Source of the DNA: CAYSWV01 sp964434865
GTDB taxonomy: Bacteria; Cyanobacteriota; Cyanobacteriia; Thermostichales; Thermostichaceae
Assembly (NCBI GenBank): GCA_964434865.1
Contig: CAYSWV010000013.1
Span: 1 to 64,000, forward strand
DNA length: 64,000 nt
Direction: 5' to 3'
Under the pieces are notes generated by a model that saw nothing but the letters and a program-made list of their open reading frames with translations, made no database searches and was not told where the DNA came from. The translations under genes were made by a program, and so were the position numbers. Positions 9,252 to 17,924 of this stretch are shown piece after piece (position 1 is the first letter of the stretch; each line of letters begins with the position of its first letter).

Positions 9252-9944
9252 TCAGGAACCAAATGAGCAAACTTTGATCCCACGCTGTACTCCTGGACGA
9301 GCCATACACCGATCGACCCAAGGTTGAATTGCTGCAAAGGAACCATAGTCGAGGTGGTCTTTGCCCTCATAAAAATCAAGTGCATTGATCCAGGGAAAGG
9401 TGGCAATGTCAGCCATTGTAAACTGGTTACCGACCAAATACTCTCGTTCTTTGAGCCGCTCATTAAGCACACCCAGCAGACGCTTAGCTTCGTTAGTATA
9501 GCGATTCAGAGCATAGTCATCTGTTGTCTTCTCTCGCGCAAACTTGAAAAAATGGCCAAACTGTCCTAGAAATGGCCCTATACCTGACATTTGAAAGAAG
9601 AGCCATTGTAAAGTTTCCCATTCAAGGGCAGGATCTAGAGGCAATAATTGATGTGTTTTTTGGGCTAGATACCAAAGAATAGCCCCTGACTCAAACATCT
9701 TGATGGGCTGACCCTGGGGACCGTTGGGATCAATAATGCAAGGAATTTTAGAGTTCGGGTTGATCTGTTTGTACTCTTCATCAAACTGATCTCCAGCCAT
9801 GATGTCAATTTTATGAGCTTCGTAGGCTAGACCTAGCTCCTCAAGGGCAACGCCCACTTTTTGGCCATTAGGTGTTGCTAACGAATAGAGCTGTAGCCTT
9901 TCAGGATAGTGGGGAGCCCAGCGAGTTGGAAAAAGTGTAGTCAT
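9252..9944 (-). CDS. Glutathione S-transferase family protein (YghU/YfcG-like)
   Basis: The protein has an N-terminal thioredoxin-like domain (about 15-105) with LATPNGQKVGVALEEL, the cis-proline block NSKIPCIIDP and the glutathione-binding acidic residue in MFESGAILWYLA. An all-helical C-terminal domain contains YLVGNQFTMADIATFPW, the N-capping box typical of GSTs. The TPNGQK active-site segment is like the Nu-class disulfide-bond reductases YghU/YfcG, which use two glutathiones. It is probably a cytosolic glutathione-dependent oxidoreductase, with unknown substrate. Confidence 0.85.
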   Translation of the reverse strand: MTTLFPTRWAPHYPERLQLYSLATPNGQKVGVALEELGLAYEAHKIDIMAGDQFDEEYKQINPNSKIPCIIDPNGPQGQPIKMFESGAILWYLAQKTHQLLPLDPALEWETLQWLFFQMSGIGPFLGQFGHFFKFAREKTTDDYALNRYTNEAKRLLGVLNERLKEREYLVGNQFTMADIATFPWINALDFYEGKDHLDYGSFAAIQPWVDRCMARPGVQRGIKVCSFGS

Positions 9945-9975
9945 GGGTAGCCTCGATCCAGATCCAAAGCTTGAA

Positions 9976-12105
9976 CTATAACTCTACACGCGATCGGTGT
10001 CCATCCTGAATGCGCTGGATGATCTGATCAATAACACCCTGAGTACTGTGGTCTGGATTCCACCGATTGTAAGACCAGGGCAGCTCCAGAGCAGTTGCTG
10101 CAGATGAAACCTGGATTGGGATAATCACAGGTTGAGCCTCCAAACATTGAGCTTGAAACTGCTGGATAGTCTGGATCACAGTAGCCATAGCAGGATGCAC
10201 AACTGTGGGTGAAAGCAGTAACAGACTATAATCACTGATCTGGACTTCATGCTTGAGGTGCTCAGGTTGTTCAATGAAGCGTTGAATCTTCAGTAAGACC
10301 GGATCGTAGTCGATGGTCACAAAAGTACGGTATAAATCCTCAGCCAACTCGATCACCGTCTCTTGCTCAGGATAAACAATCAACACTCTGGGGCGTGACC
10401 AAGCCATGTCAAGCCTATAGCCATCAACACGAGCGGTATCTTGATTAGCTGGGATTCGAGACGATTGACCTGAAGGGCCGGATATCCCTGGTAAATGATC
10501 CAATCCAGAAATCTCCACAGTTAGTAGGGCTTGCAAGGCTTCAGCTGCAGACTGAAAACGTTCTAACCAGCTAAAGGCCGCCATCCGGTAAAGTACAGCA
10601 GCCAGAGCATTGCTCATCTCTGGAAAGGTGAGTTTAAACAGTTGGGCTGAATTGATCTCATCCAGGCGATCGGCAATCTCAGCTACTGAACGACCCGTAA
10701 TGGCTTGAATACCGATAATCCCTACAGCATAGAGATCACTAGCTAGGCGGGGCTTACCGTACCACTGTTCTGGGGGACAGTATCCTCTGGTCCCGATGAT
10801 TGTGCCGGTGGATCCATAAGGCAGTGTGATTTGTTTGATCGCACCAAAATCGATCAGGACTATCTGATTATCGGCATAGCGTCGAATTAGGTTTGAAGGC
10901 TTAATATCCCGGTGAATAATGTTCCGTTCATGGACATAGACTAGTATTCTTAGGATCTCGACTAGTAACTGAATCACTGCCAATTCAGAGTAGGGTTGGA
11001 TCAGTTCGTCTTCAAGGGTGTGGCCAAAAATATATTCTTGAACTAGATAAAACTCTCCATTTTCTTCAAAATAAGCAAGTAGTTGAGGGATCTGATTATG
11101 GCTACCTAGCTTTTCTAAAATTCTGGCTTCTTGTTGAAAATAGCGTTGAGCTAGAGCAACATCTTTTGCAGTGTGATGGGCTGTAATCAAGAGCTGTTTC
11201 ACAACACAAATGGGATCATCCGGCTGTTTCGTATCCCGAGCAAGAAAAGTTTGTCCTTGCCCCCCTCTGCCTAGCTGCCGAAAGAGTTGATATCGACCTG
11301 CTAGAAGAGATTGATGCACTATAGGGTCTAGAGAAGGTACCGGAAAACTAGACGGATGAGTGGCTGGGTCAGTACTGGGATCTGGAGCCAAATTGAAGGT
11401 GATCGATGTAAATAAAGCAGGATCAACAGCTTCAGCATCAATCGGAGAGAGACTAGAATCGGCCTTGGAGGCAGCATCTGATAAATAGACGGGTTGTACT
11501 CGCGGCTGACTCAATTTTTCAAGATACTCCTGAGCTTCAAGATTGTCTGGATTTAAAGTCAATACCATTTGAAATGCTTGCTCAGCCCGGGGACTATCAT
11601 TAAGGCCATAGTAGAGTCGTCCTAGATCTAGTTGTAAAGCAATATAGATGGGGTCAATAGCCGATGGGGTCGTCAAGGCTTTGTAAAAATTGCAGATCCA
11701 GCCCGTTCCCACCGACTCTCGGATGGCTGGGGTAATCCCAAGTGGATATTTGATATGTCGTTTAATAACATTGAATTGATCGTAGGCATAGCACCCATTT
11801 AACACAACACAAGAGATTGAAGTCGCTATACTTTCAAAAAAGGGGGATAAGTGATCTGAATCAATAAATTGTAGCTGGGAAGTCCGATACCCCAGGATAT
11901 GGACAATAGTGGGTTTCATGCGAAATAAATATTGCTGGGCGATGACCAAACTTTGAGGCCGTGCCGGTTCAATCAGCAGTCTCGTCCGGGCTTTACCGAT
12001 TCCCGCTACTAATAGGTTGACTTCCTGCTCTAGAAGTTGACTAGGCGTCTCACTGGGATTGGCCGCCAGCACCACTAAGGTCTTGACATCAGCATCATCG
12101 TTCAT
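9976..12105 (-). CDS. Ser/Thr kinase with N-terminal CHAT-like and C-terminal TIR-like domains
   Basis: This 709-residue protein has four parts. Residues 8-145 resemble a CHAT/caspase-like domain: VHILGYR (66-74 region) stands where family members have VHFSGHG, so the catalytic His is Tyr73, while the Cys of VVLNGCYA (C105) is kept. Residues 150-200 are TPR-like (YIALQLDLGRLYYGL). Residues 270-530 are an apparently active Hanks kinase: glycine loop GRGGQGQ, Lys303, HRDIKPSN (398-405), DFG (419-421), and PPEQW. Residues 571-700 look TIR-like (RVLIVYPEQE, DYSLLLLSP, IIPIQV), also degenerate. There is no membrane segment. The arrangement suggests a signalling or stress-response switch. The CHAT and TIR calls are pattern-based and less certain than the kinase. 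Confidence 0.75.
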   Translation of the reverse strand: MNDDADVKTLVVLAANPSETPSQLLEQEVNLLVAGIGKARTRLLIEPARPQSLVIAQQYLFRMKPTIVHILGYRTSQLQFIDSDHLSPFFESIATSISCVVLNGCYAYDQFNVIKRHIKYPLGITPAIRESVGTGWICNFYKALTTPSAIDPIYIALQLDLGRLYYGLNDSPRAEQAFQMVLTLNPDNLEAQEYLEKLSQPRVQPVYLSDAASKADSSLSPIDAEAVDPALFTSITFNLAPDPSTDPATHPSSFPVPSLDPIVHQSLLAGRYQLFRQLGRGGQGQTFLARDTKQPDDPICVVKQLLITAHHTAKDVALAQRYFQQEARILEKLGSHNQIPQLLAYFEENGEFYLVQEYIFGHTLEDELIQPYSELAVIQLLVEILRILVYVHERNIIHRDIKPSNLIRRYADNQIVLIDFGAIKQITLPYGSTGTIIGTRGYCPPEQWYGKPRLASDLYAVGIIGIQAITGRSVAEIADRLDEINSAQLFKLTFPEMSNALAAVLYRMAAFSWLERFQSAAEALQALLTVEISGLDHLPGISGPSGQSSRIPANQDTARVDGYRLDMAWSRPRVLIVYPEQETVIELAEDLYRTFVTIDYDPVLLKIQRFIEQPEHLKHEVQISDYSLLLLSPTVVHPAMATVIQTIQQFQAQCLEAQPVIIPIQVSSAATALELPWSYNRWNPDHSTQGVIDQIIQRIQDGHRSRVEL

Positions 12106-12285
12106 CGAACAGACTGGAGACCCCCGTTACTCTATACACTATATCCGAGCTGGTTCCAGCTTGAGTCTTCTCTGGAGTCACTTCACCTGCAGTTGCTCCT
12201 ATAAGTTAGTAACGTTAAAATTTATTAACCCAAATGAGTTTTGTTGATTCTTTAACTGGCTGAACAGAGCCAAGAGGAGATCTAA

Positions 12286-12687
12286 ATGACCTACACCGTA
12301 ATTTATGATGGCAACTGCAATCTCTGCTCCACCCTAGTTCAAGGATTAGAAGCCCTCGATCAAGGCCAACGATTTCAGTATGTACCCATGCAAGATGAGC
12401 AGACCCTGGCCCAATGGCAAATCACGGCCCAAGATTGTGAACTTGGCATGATCTTAATCAAACATGACAACCCGGCACATCGGTGGCAAGGCAGTGAGGC
12501 TGCTGAAATGATCGCACAACTTCTACCTGGAGGTGATCTGCTGATAGGGGCCTACCGTGGTATTCCTGGCTTAAAGAGGTGGGGGGATCGGAGTTATGAA
12601 TACATTCGTGATCATCGCTACACTCTATTTGGTCGTCGAGCTAAAACGTATCAAACCACTTATCCTACTTGTTCAAATTGTTCCTAA
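12286..12687 (+). CDS. DCC-family thiol-disulfide oxidoreductase-like protein (DUF393)
   Basis: The 133-residue protein opens with YDGNCNLCS, the DxxCxxC motif that names the DCC family (Cys11 and Cys14), followed by RFQYVPMQ and GSEAAEMIAQLL. These small thioredoxin-fold proteins are predicted to have redox activity, but their substrates are mostly unknown. AGGAGATCTAA provides a good ribosome-binding site upstream of the ATG. Four further cysteines occur (C47 and, near the end, CSNC), giving a second CxxC at the C-terminus. Confidence 0.8.
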   Translation: MTYTVIYDGNCNLCSTLVQGLEALDQGQRFQYVPMQDEQTLAQWQITAQDCELGMILIKHDNPAHRWQGSEAAEMIAQLLPGGDLLIGAYRGIPGLKRWGDRSYEYIRDHRYTLFGRRAKTYQTTYPTCSNCS

Positions 12688-12693
12688 TGCTGG

Positions 12694-12858
12694 GTGATCT
12701 CAAGCCCAATCGGATGCTTGGGGTTGATCAATGCTCTATTCGATGAAGGCAAACTCGGATCTCTCATCCGTCAAGTTCAACAGTTATTGCAACAGCCTCC
12801 AACTGAATTGACCTCTATTATCCAAGCCACCGTGGATGAGTCTGATCTAGTTGGCTAA
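12694..12858 (+). CDS. Possible small ORF or gene remnant after the DCC gene
   Basis: In the same frame as the DCC gene, six bases after its stop, an open stretch runs to a TAA at 12856-12858. With GTG at 12694 it encodes about 54 residues, and with TTG at 12724 about 44. The helical part (LGSLIRQVQQLLQQPPTEL) looks protein-like, but there is no ATG and no clear ribosome-binding site. It may be a small protein, a remnant or chance. Confidence 0.2.
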   Translation: MISSPIGCLGLINALFDEGKLGSLIRQVQQLLQQPPTELTSIIQATVDESDLVG

Positions 12859-12992
12859 ATCAGGCTTAAGCTCATTCCCTAACGATCCCTTCAGCTTATA
12901 GGTTAGGGGGTGAGTTTTCTCTAGCTCTACGTTTACTATTACAGACCGTTTCAGGGAAGAGTTAGAGATCTTTTAGAAACTTGAAATCTAAA

Positions 12993-13046
12993 ACTTATGT
13001 TGACTTATGTTTGACTCATGTTTGACTCATGTTTGACTCATGTTTG
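12993..13046 (+). repeat. Five tandem 11-bp direct repeats upstream of the glycosyltransferase gene
   Basis: The unit ACTCATGTTTG occurs three times exactly (13014-13024, 13025-13035, 13036-13046), preceded by two degenerate copies (12993-13002 and 13003-13013, ACTTATGTTTG). The 11-bp period puts each copy on nearly the same face of the helix. They lie about 95 bases upstream of the next start codon, so they could be an operator array. The remaining bases between 12859 and 13135 hold nothing else I recognise. Confidence 0.8.
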
Positions 13047-13141
13047 CTCCTATGAATGATAGGATTCGCAGATCATAGTTATAGGCTAACCAGAAGACTA
13101 CACTATTTCCAAATGCTTACCTCTGCAATAGATGATTGCTC

Positions 13142-14248
13142 ATGAACTCTCTTACACCTTTACCTTACCCTATTTATTTTGTCTCTAAAGCCAGACATGT
13201 CTGGGGAGATCTGATGGAACCTAACCAGCCGAACGATGATCGATACAGTGCCAGCCCCATATCATTACCCCGTATAGAGGAGATTAGTCATCGTCTTGGT
13301 GTACATAATAATCCATCCAATGATGGCTGGTGTGTTCAGACGTTTCTCCAACTTCGACATCGGGGGCTAGATGTGAGATTAGTGTCTGAATATATCCCAG
13401 GACAAATCTGTGTGACTTCATACGAACATTTAACCATTAGGGATTTTCCTTTCCAAAGTTATGTTGTTGTTTGCCAACATGATAGGGGCCGCCCAGAAAT
13501 CTGTGAGCAACGCATTGTCCAAAACCAACTTAATATTCTCAGCTCCAAGGATCATTGGCTACCATATTGGCCTCAACCGGGTCTGATTGAACGAAAAAAC
13601 TCTCGAGGTCATCGTATTGAAAATATGGCTTTCAAGGGGCGCCGACTCAATTTGGCTTACCCTTTTCGTGAATCAGCTTTTCTGGAGCAGTTAAAAGAGC
13701 TAGACATAAACATCAGATTTAGCCCAGACTCAGGCGAAGAGGCCCGGCAGGATTGGATGGACTATTCAGACGTAGATGTAGTCTTAGCCATTAGCAATGC
13801 CACTCAATACAATCTATCAATTAAACCAGCCTCTAAATTAGTAAATGCCTGGATAGCAGGTTGTCCTGCATTACTGGGACCTGAGCCAGCTTTTCAAGCA
13901 TTACGTTGCTCAGAGCTAGACTATATTGAAATCAGATCTCCACAAGAGGCTATGACAGCCTTGAAAAACCTCAAGGAAAACCCGAAACTCTTCACAGCTA
14001 TGATCGATAATGGCAAGAATCGGGCCAAAGACTTTCACCCTGACAGTATTGCACAGATGTGGAGGGATCTGTTAGCTGGACCTATCGCAACGGGTTACGA
14101 GCAGTGGCAGCACCCATCGATCTGGACCAGGGTGCTGGGGCGGCCCTTACAGTTTGCAGCCCGAGCTGTAGCTCATCGGCACAATAAGCAATATTTCCAC
14201 AAGCATATCCAGCAAGGGTTGAGGTTATTTCCACAGCAGGATGGGTAA
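13142..14248 (+). CDS. Glycosyltransferase-like protein (GT-B type), putative
   Basis: The roughly 368-residue protein has no signal peptide or membrane span. The C-terminal half looks like the donor-binding side of a GT-B fold: DVDVVLAISN, then KPASKLVNAWIAGCPALLG, with a Glu nearby in GPEPAF, followed by DYIEIRSPQEAMTALKNL and helices. These are what many uncharacterised sugar transferases show around the nucleotide-sugar site. The N-terminal half is not recognised. Start could be TTG at 13136 or ATG at 13142; the ATG is used. Substrate and product are unknown. Confidence 0.55.
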   Translation: MNSLTPLPYPIYFVSKARHVWGDLMEPNQPNDDRYSASPISLPRIEEISHRLGVHNNPSNDGWCVQTFLQLRHRGLDVRLVSEYIPGQICVTSYEHLTIRDFPFQSYVVVCQHDRGRPEICEQRIVQNQLNILSSKDHWLPYWPQPGLIERKNSRGHRIENMAFKGRRLNLAYPFRESAFLEQLKELDINIRFSPDSGEEARQDWMDYSDVDVVLAISNATQYNLSIKPASKLVNAWIAGCPALLGPEPAFQALRCSELDYIEIRSPQEAMTALKNLKENPKLFTAMIDNGKNRAKDFHPDSIAQMWRDLLAGPIATGYEQWQHPSIWTRVLGRPLQFAARAVAHRHNKQYFHKHIQQGLRLFPQQDG

Positions 14249-14264
14249 GCAGCTCAAAGTCAGG

Positions 14265-15203
14265 TTATGCACTCAGTTCCAGCCGTTCCAGGCCTGTTGC
14301 CGGTAATTGAGGCGACCCGAGTGTCTTCAAAGTCAGTTCTCGAAATCGTTGAATAGGAGGAATCTGAAGTCGATCTTGAGTTGTAAGTAAAATAACTTGG
14401 CGTGTTAAAGTCGGTGCTTGCGTAGGGCGAACACACAGAGTAGGATCATCACGACAATCGACTAAAGCTGATTGTGGGAGTAGAGCCACATAAGTTCCTT
14501 GTCGAACCACACCTCGAAAGGCATCTAACGTGTTCAATTCGAGTGCTGTTTTCAATTCAGCTTGTTGTTGTTGAAATCGATCCCGTACTAGCCGTTGCAT
14601 ACCATACCCATCTTTAAAAATGATCTGCGGATATTGTACAATTTGCTCCCATGGAGCTGTTTCATATTGGGCTAGAGGGTGCTGAGCAGCGACTAAAACT
14701 TCAATCTGTTCACGGTAGAGCGAGTCAAGCACTAACTCATTTGATGGGGTAATAAAACGGCTATTCATCACAATGGCTAAATCAACCAGACCATCTCGTA
14801 GCACCTTGATAGCCCGTTCACTGCCTAATGAAGTGACTCGTAATTGAACATAAGGATAATCTTGCGTAAACTGTTGCAGAATAGGAGGCAAGTAATAAGC
14901 ACAGACTGAGTGAATAACAGCAACGCACAGTTCCGACTGTTTACCCCCTAGCAGATCAGCAATTTTGGTTGTTGCCGTTTGCCATTCATTGCAAATACGT
15001 TTGGCATGGGGGAGTAGGGCTTCGCCTACAAGTGTCAATCTGGTTTGAGATCCTCGATGAAACAATGAAGATCCCATCGTCTCTTCCAATCCCTGGATCT
15101 GACGGCTCACTGTTGATTGAGTAATACTGCACTGTTGAGCTGCCTTCTGGAAGCTACCCGACTCTGCCACTGCTAAAAAAGCCTGCAATTGTTCCAGGCG
15201 CAT
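14265..15203 (-). CDS. ntcB: LysR-family regulator, probably NtcB (nitrate assimilation activator)
   Basis: An N-terminal winged helix-turn-helix (MRLEQLQAFLAVAESGSF, AAQQCSITQSTVSRQIQGLE) is followed by a periplasmic-binding-protein-like effector domain. Blocks such as ELCVAAIHSVC-like ELCVAVIHSVCAYYLPP, VTSLGSERAIKVL and IIFKDGYGMQRLV are what I associate with cyanobacterial NtcB, which activates nitrate/nitrite assimilation genes under nitrite. ATG at 15203 gives the family start. A TTG at 15227 would add eight residues. The gene is convergent with the glycosyltransferase and stands alone. Another LysR subfamily is possible. Confidence 0.65.
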   Translation of the reverse strand: MRLEQLQAFLAVAESGSFQKAAQQCSITQSTVSRQIQGLEETMGSSLFHRGSQTRLTLVGEALLPHAKRICNEWQTATTKIADLLGGKQSELCVAVIHSVCAYYLPPILQQFTQDYPYVQLRVTSLGSERAIKVLRDGLVDLAIVMNSRFITPSNELVLDSLYREQIEVLVAAQHPLAQYETAPWEQIVQYPQIIFKDGYGMQRLVRDRFQQQQAELKTALELNTLDAFRGVVRQGTYVALLPQSALVDCRDDPTLCVRPTQAPTLTRQVILLTTQDRLQIPPIQRFRELTLKTLGSPQLPATGLERLELSA

Positions 15204-15292
15204 GGCTGCCTCAGATGGATCGATCAAATTGCAGCCAGCATAAGCTGATTCATAGTCTCATAAAGTATAGGTCGCTACGTAACTTATGTTGT

Positions 15293-16402
15293 TTAATGGG
15301 TCTTCTGATAGCGCAATCCTGGCACTTGAGTAATCACACCAGACAATTCCATCATTAAAAGTTCACTCGATAATGTACTAATATCAAGCTGAGTGACTTG
15401 GGCAATAGCATCTAACGAAACAGGATCGGGACCTAAAGCTTGCCAAATGAGCTGTTGCAAGTCCGTCAGTTCAACCTGAGGATTTATCTGTTTAGATTTA
15501 GAGTGGGCTGCTAATGATTGAACTTTATCAGCACCTAGATCCGCCAGTAATTCTTCAATTGAGAGGATCAAGCTAGCGCCTTTTTGAACTAATCGCAGGC
15601 ACCCCACCGCTGCTTCTGTTTCAATAGTGCCAGGTAGCACAAAAACATCCCGGTTATAGTCATTAGCTAAATAAGCTGTGATCAATGCCCCTGACTTAGC
15701 AGGAGCTTCCATAACTAATGTGGCTTGGCACAAACCTGCAATAATTCGATTCCGGCGCGGAAAATGTTCTTTAGCAGGTGGGGTACCTGGTGGAAACTCA
15801 CTGACGACTGCTCCCTGATCTAGGATATGCTGATAGAGCTGTCGATGTAGGGTTGGATACACTCGATCTACACCCGTACCTAAGACAGCTAACGTTAGCC
15901 CTCCCGCTTTCAGACAGGCTTGATGGGCTACACCATCCACACCCGCTGCCATGCCCGAGACAACCACAAACCCAGCTTCAGCCAATGCTGTGGCAATTTT
16001 GTCGGTCCAACGGCGACCATACTGAGTAGGTGTGCGAGTCCCAACAATGGCAACTGTCGGATGCCACACAGGATGATGACCCAGAACATAGAGCATAGGA
16101 GGGGGATCGGGTAGTTCCCACAACAGAGAAGGATAGCTAGGATCAGCAGGTGTTAATACTGGAATGCCAGGCTTGAGCACTTTAGTCCAAAGGTCTTCAG
16201 GATCTAGAGCTTGTCGGTCCTGTTGAATCGTTAGAGCCAGTTGTAATCCAATCCCCTCAATCTCAAGTAAGGCTTGTTCGTCAGCTTCCCACGCTGTTGC
16301 CAACGACCCAAACCTTTGCTGCAGTCGCTTAATGCGATGGGGCCCAATACCTCGAACTTGATGCCAGGCCACCCAATAGGGACTATCCACACCTGCTGTC
16401 AT
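15293..16402 (-). CDS. dprA: DNA-processing protein DprA (Smf)
   Basis: DprA binds incoming single-stranded DNA and loads RecA during natural transformation. The 369-residue protein has the N-terminal helix-hairpin-helix/SAM-like part (IGPHRIKRLQQRFG), the Rossmann-like core (VAIVGTRTPTQYGR, VVSGMAAGVDGVAHQ, LAVLGTGVDRVYP, FPPGTPP, FPRRNRIIAGL) and a C-terminal winged helix (about 300-369). This is a normal complete form. With pilT nearby it indicates a potentially transformable strain. Confidence 0.93.
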   Translation of the reverse strand: MTAGVDSPYWVAWHQVRGIGPHRIKRLQQRFGSLATAWEADEQALLEIEGIGLQLALTIQQDRQALDPEDLWTKVLKPGIPVLTPADPSYPSLLWELPDPPPMLYVLGHHPVWHPTVAIVGTRTPTQYGRRWTDKIATALAEAGFVVVSGMAAGVDGVAHQACLKAGGLTLAVLGTGVDRVYPTLHRQLYQHILDQGAVVSEFPPGTPPAKEHFPRRNRIIAGLCQATLVMEAPAKSGALITAYLANDYNRDVFVLPGTIETEAAVGCLRLVQKGASLILSIEELLADLGADKVQSLAAHSKSKQINPQVELTDLQQLIWQALGPDPVSLDAIAQVTQLDISTLSSELLMMELSGVITQVPGLRYQKTH

Positions 16403-16753
16403 ACCTTCAAGCTTCAGGATAGGTGTACTGCCCTAAGCTATGAGATCGGCGCCATCGTGATCTCAAATTTTAAGAATTTTTCAGTATCCGCCGCTCATCC
16501 CCTGCCAGCTCTGTCTTCAGCAGATTAAGATTGTTCACAAAAGTTAATATCGGATTTTTTGCGATAACTCCGTAGATCTAAGGACTGATCAGGATCTCTT
16601 TAACACAAGAAAGGGTCGATGTTGGGGGGTTGTCATCCGTAGAAAGAAGCCCTAGTATGTAGTCCAAGCTACAAGTACATCCTTCGTTGACGGATCCGCA
16701 GGGGTAGTGTTTGATGGAATCCATAGTTTTGCCCTGCCACTACTCCTAGATAA
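16403..16753. other. Intergenic region between dprA and the CobO-like gene
   Basis: This 351-base divergent region contains one GTA-N8-TAC palindrome at 16659-16672 (GTAGTCCAAGCTAC) that fits the NtcA consensus by sequence, but no -10 box sits at the usual distance. A possible long hairpin (GGGGTAGTG near 16702 with CACTACTCC near 16738) ends just before the CobO-like gene. No recognisable B12-box was found, so a cobalamin riboswitch is not supported. Confidence 0.3.
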
Positions 16754-17314
16754 ATGCTCATGTCTCCCCAACTTCAAGCCTCTCTGATCTCTATGCCTCA
16801 AAGCCTTGTTGTCAAAGGGGTTTTGCAGCTCTACACCAACCCAGGACGCGGCTCATTTACGCCTGTAATGGCTCAAGCTTTACGGGTAGCGGGCCAAGGG
16901 GCTCCGGTGCTGGTGGTGCAATTCCTTAAGGGTGGGATTGGCCAAGGTCCAACTCATCCTATTGTTCTAGGGCGTGATCTCAAGTGGGTCCGCTGCGGGA
17001 TTGCTCGTGTCGTAGATACGCCTCATTTAGAACCAGAAGAACATCTTGCCTTGGATCAGCTTTGGCAATTTACCCATGACCAAATCAATAGCCATGAGTA
17101 CACCTTAGTGGTGCTAGATGAGCTCTCTCTAGCCATGAAATTAGGTTTAATTCAAGAGCAGGCTGTCTTAGATCTCCTGGATCAGCGCCCTGTTTCTCTA
17201 GATGTGATGATCACCGGTCCTGACATGCCAGAATCCTTGTTAGAACGAGCTGATTTGATCACTCAACTCCGGCACCAACGTACGTCTATGCCGGTTCCCC
17301 TGATCCGTGATTAG
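16754..17314 (+). CDS. CobO/BtuR-like protein with a degenerate P-loop
   Basis: The 186-residue protein follows the cob(I)alamin adenosyltransferase CobO/BtuR along its length (VLVVQFLKGG, TLVVLDELSLAMKLGLI, DVMITGPDMPESLLERADLIT). The Walker A loop, normally TGNGKGKTTAA, reads TNPGRGSFTP, so the catalytic Lys and Thr are missing. ATP binding in the usual way is unlikely. The Walker B-like DE pair is present. It may be a pseudoenzyme or may act in another nucleotide- or corrinoid-related role. ATG at 16760 is an alternative start. A 28-base gap separates it from the convergent dCMP deaminase. Confidence 0.75.
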   Translation: MLMSPQLQASLISMPQSLVVKGVLQLYTNPGRGSFTPVMAQALRVAGQGAPVLVVQFLKGGIGQGPTHPIVLGRDLKWVRCGIARVVDTPHLEPEEHLALDQLWQFTHDQINSHEYTLVVLDELSLAMKLGLIQEQAVLDLLDQRPVSLDVMITGPDMPESLLERADLITQLRHQRTSMPVPLIRD

Positions 17315-17342
17315 TGTGTCAAGCTAATCATCAAGCCAACTT

Positions 17343-17924
17343 CTAGTGAGCATGAGCTATGACTGAAGTGGGATCCTGAATAAACCAAATGGCTCGTTGG
17401 ATGACGTCTTCACTAAGGCGAATCTGCTGCAAGAGGACTAAGTTTTCAGCTAAAAAGGAGTCTCGAACTTGAGTTTTACTGGTATGAAAGGGTGTTTCGT
17501 AATATACTGCTTTGACTCCAGCAGAAATGATGAGTTTAAGACAGGATAAACACGGTTCAAGTGTGACATAGATAATAGCCCCATCGGTGGCAATGCCGTG
17601 TTTGGCAGCTTGAGCAATGGCATTGGCCTCAGCGTGAACGGCCCGTGATGGTAAGTCTTTACTGGCACTACAGCTTTCCAGCCCTGGGTAGCAGTAACCT
17701 TGAGCAATACAGTGGGGCGATCCAGAAGGAGGTCCGTTGTAACCTGTAGCTAGAACTTGCCGATCTTTAACAATGACAGCTCCCACTGGAAAAGCTAAAC
17801 ACGTAGAACGAGTAGCAGCTAACTTAGCCATCATTAAGAAGTACTCATCCCAAGTGGGTCGGCAAGCTGATAACGGCCTTGAGTGAGGGCTTGAGACTTG
17901 AGAGGGTGAGTCTGATAGAGTCAA
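17343..17924 (-). CDS. Deoxycytidylate (dCMP) deaminase, ComEB-like
   Basis: Zinc-dependent deaminase converting dCMP to dUMP. The signature HAEANAIAQAA (His and Glu for zinc and catalysis) and LEPCLSCLKLI (two Cys ligands) are present, and GYNGPPSGSPHC is typical of dCMP deaminases. TTG at 17924 overlaps the stop of thyX (TTGA), so translation is probably coupled. No ATG exists upstream of the conserved RPTWDEYFLMMAKLA. It is the last gene of the MazG-ThyX-deaminase operon. Confidence 0.88.
   Translation of the reverse strand: MTLSDSPSQVSSPHSRPLSACRPTWDEYFLMMAKLAATRSTCLAFPVGAVIVKDRQVLATGYNGPPSGSPHCIAQGYCYPGLESCSASKDLPSRAVHAEANAIAQAAKHGIATDGAIIYVTLEPCLSCLKLIISAGVKAVYYETPFHTSKTQVRDSFLAENLVLLQQIRLSEDVIQRAIWFIQDPTSVIAHAH

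Noticed and set aside
16403..16753. Cobalamin riboswitch before the CobO-like gene
   Set aside because: The B12-box consensus is not seen, only a possible hairpin.
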